From Streptosporangiaceae bacterium (GTDB lineage Bacteria > Actinomycetota > Actinomycetes > Streptosporangiales > Streptosporangiaceae): a DNA stretch of 5,497 nt. The first letter of the stretch is position 1. Every line of letters starts with the position of its first letter. The position numbers and the translations under genes are program-made. The notes beneath the pieces were generated by a model that searched no databases, was not told the origin of the DNA, and saw only the letters and a program-made list of their open reading frames with translations. Below, one piece after another: positions 4,928 through 5,497 of this stretch. Where the stretch lies: positions 1-5,497 of the forward strand of contig JASHOI010000137.1 in the NCBI GenBank assembly GCA_030041195.1, written 5' to 3'.

Positions 4928-5467
4928 TCAGGCGTGCGCCGCTGTCAGCTCGCCTGCCTCCCAGGCTTCCCGCAGCGCGGCCTGGTAGCCCTGCACGAAC
5001 GGGCCGGTCGGCGTGAACGACCAGCGCTCGAAGCCCACCGGGTCGAGCAGGCTGCCGAGGTCGTCGGCGAGCGGCGGGAACCAGCCCGGCAGGCGGAACC
5101 CGGGCCCCGCGGCTCCCGGCTGCGCAGCCGCGGCCGCGCCAAGAGCGGCCTTCTGCGACCGCGCCCACCGGCTGAGGTCGAAGCCGCCGGCCGCCAGATC
5201 CTCGAGGCCGGGCCGGACGGCGTCGCCGGCCCAGGCCAGGGTGGACCCGGCCGCCCGGTAGCCGCGCCGGTACTCGTGCCCCGGCCGGACCCGCCCGGCG
5301 GCAAGGTAGAGGATCCCGCCCAGCGGGATCGAGACCAGGCAGATCACCATCCACGCCCCGCGCGGCAGGCGCCGCACCTCCTCGGCCCTGGCGAGGTCGG
5401 CCAGGCAGACCGCCTCGAACGCGATCGCCGCCGCGAACAGCGGAAGCATCACCGCGGCCGGGTTCAC
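4928..5467 (-). CDS. PLDc_N-type two-TM membrane protein with unknown C-terminal region
   Basis: The first 60 residues match the PLDc_N (cardiolipin synthase N-terminal-like) membrane hairpin. TM1 is about 4-23, followed by Asp24 and a charged loop RAEEVRRLPRGAW (27-39). TM2 is about 40-57 and ends in YLAAGR (54-59), the usual closing signature. No HKD phospholipase motif follows, so it is not a phospholipase D. Residues 60-179 are soluble, Ala/Gly/Pro-rich, and end in the aromatic segment FERWSFTPTGPFVQGYQAAL and an amphipathic helix; I do not recognise this part. Total length (179) is longer than the minimal PLDc_N proteins, which are little more than the hairpin. The GTG start is fixed by GGAGG six bases upstream and overlaps TGA in the previous frame. 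Related small proteins often sit near transporter or lipid genes, but no such partner is visible here. Confidence 0.85.
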   Translation of the reverse strand: MNPAAVMLPLFAAAIAFEAVCLADLARAEEVRRLPRGAWMVICLVSIPLGGILYLAAGRVRPGHEYRRGYRAAGSTLAWAGDAVRPGLEDLAAGGFDLSRWARSQKAALGAAAAAQPGAAGPGFRLPGWFPPLADDLGSLLDPVGFERWSFTPTGPFVQGYQAALREAWEAGELTAAHA

Positions 5468-5497
5468 CGCGGTCCTCCGGGGGCGGGCTCGCCACCG
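5464..5497 (-). CDS. Possible 3' end of an upstream gene coupled to the PLDc_N gene
   Basis: On the minus strand one frame is open from the window edge to TGA (5464-5466), encoding ...GGEPAPGGPR before the stop. The TGA overlaps the next GTG start as GTGA, the classic arrangement for translational coupling. Only about ten codons are visible, so nothing can be said of function and the frame may be fortuitous. Confidence 0.3.
   Translation of the reverse strand, partial: GGEPAPGGPR

Overview
The window is chromosomal DNA from a high-GC actinomycete. The evidence is strong G/C bias at third codon positions, GTG/TTG starts, a mycobacterial-type truncated haemoglobin N, an actinobacterial SnoaL-like protein, and a PLDc_N membrane protein. 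The genus cannot be fixed from the sequence. No mobile element, CRISPR array, tRNA or rRNA was seen.

Layout, left to right. A group I truncated haemoglobin (93-473, minus) has a possible GC-rich terminator hairpin right after its stop. A gene-free stretch of about 545 bp follows (474-1018). Its right part is clearly lower in GC (about 54% over 781-960 by count) and carries two small perfect inverted repeats. Next is a SnoaL/NTF2-like protein (1019-1375, minus) with its own candidate promoter and a short hairpin after the stop. Then come glmS (1505-3325, minus) and, 18 bp upstream of it, a small conserved-looking helical protein (3344-3604, minus, possibly longer at the N terminus). These two form a likely operon feeding amino sugar and cell-wall precursor synthesis. 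A perfect 34-bp palindrome (3637-3670) separates this operon from the next gene.

The most unusual gene is at 3715-4329 (minus): a short, divergent GGDEF domain fused to a C-terminal ribbon-helix-helix (RHH) DNA-binding domain. It faces a divergently transcribed GNAT acetyltransferase of the RimJ/RimL type (4412-4921, plus). The roughly 80 bp between them contain a markedly AT-rich core with overlapping candidate promoters. The one for the GGDEF-RHH gene is placed to make a leaderless mRNA. The arrangement suggests an autoregulated nucleotide-responsive repressor, which is inference.

The right end holds a two-TM PLDc_N-type membrane protein (4928-5467, minus), convergent with the GNAT gene with only 6 bp between the stops. 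Its GTG start overlaps a TGA in a GTGA arrangement, which hints at a translationally coupled upstream gene that runs off the window.
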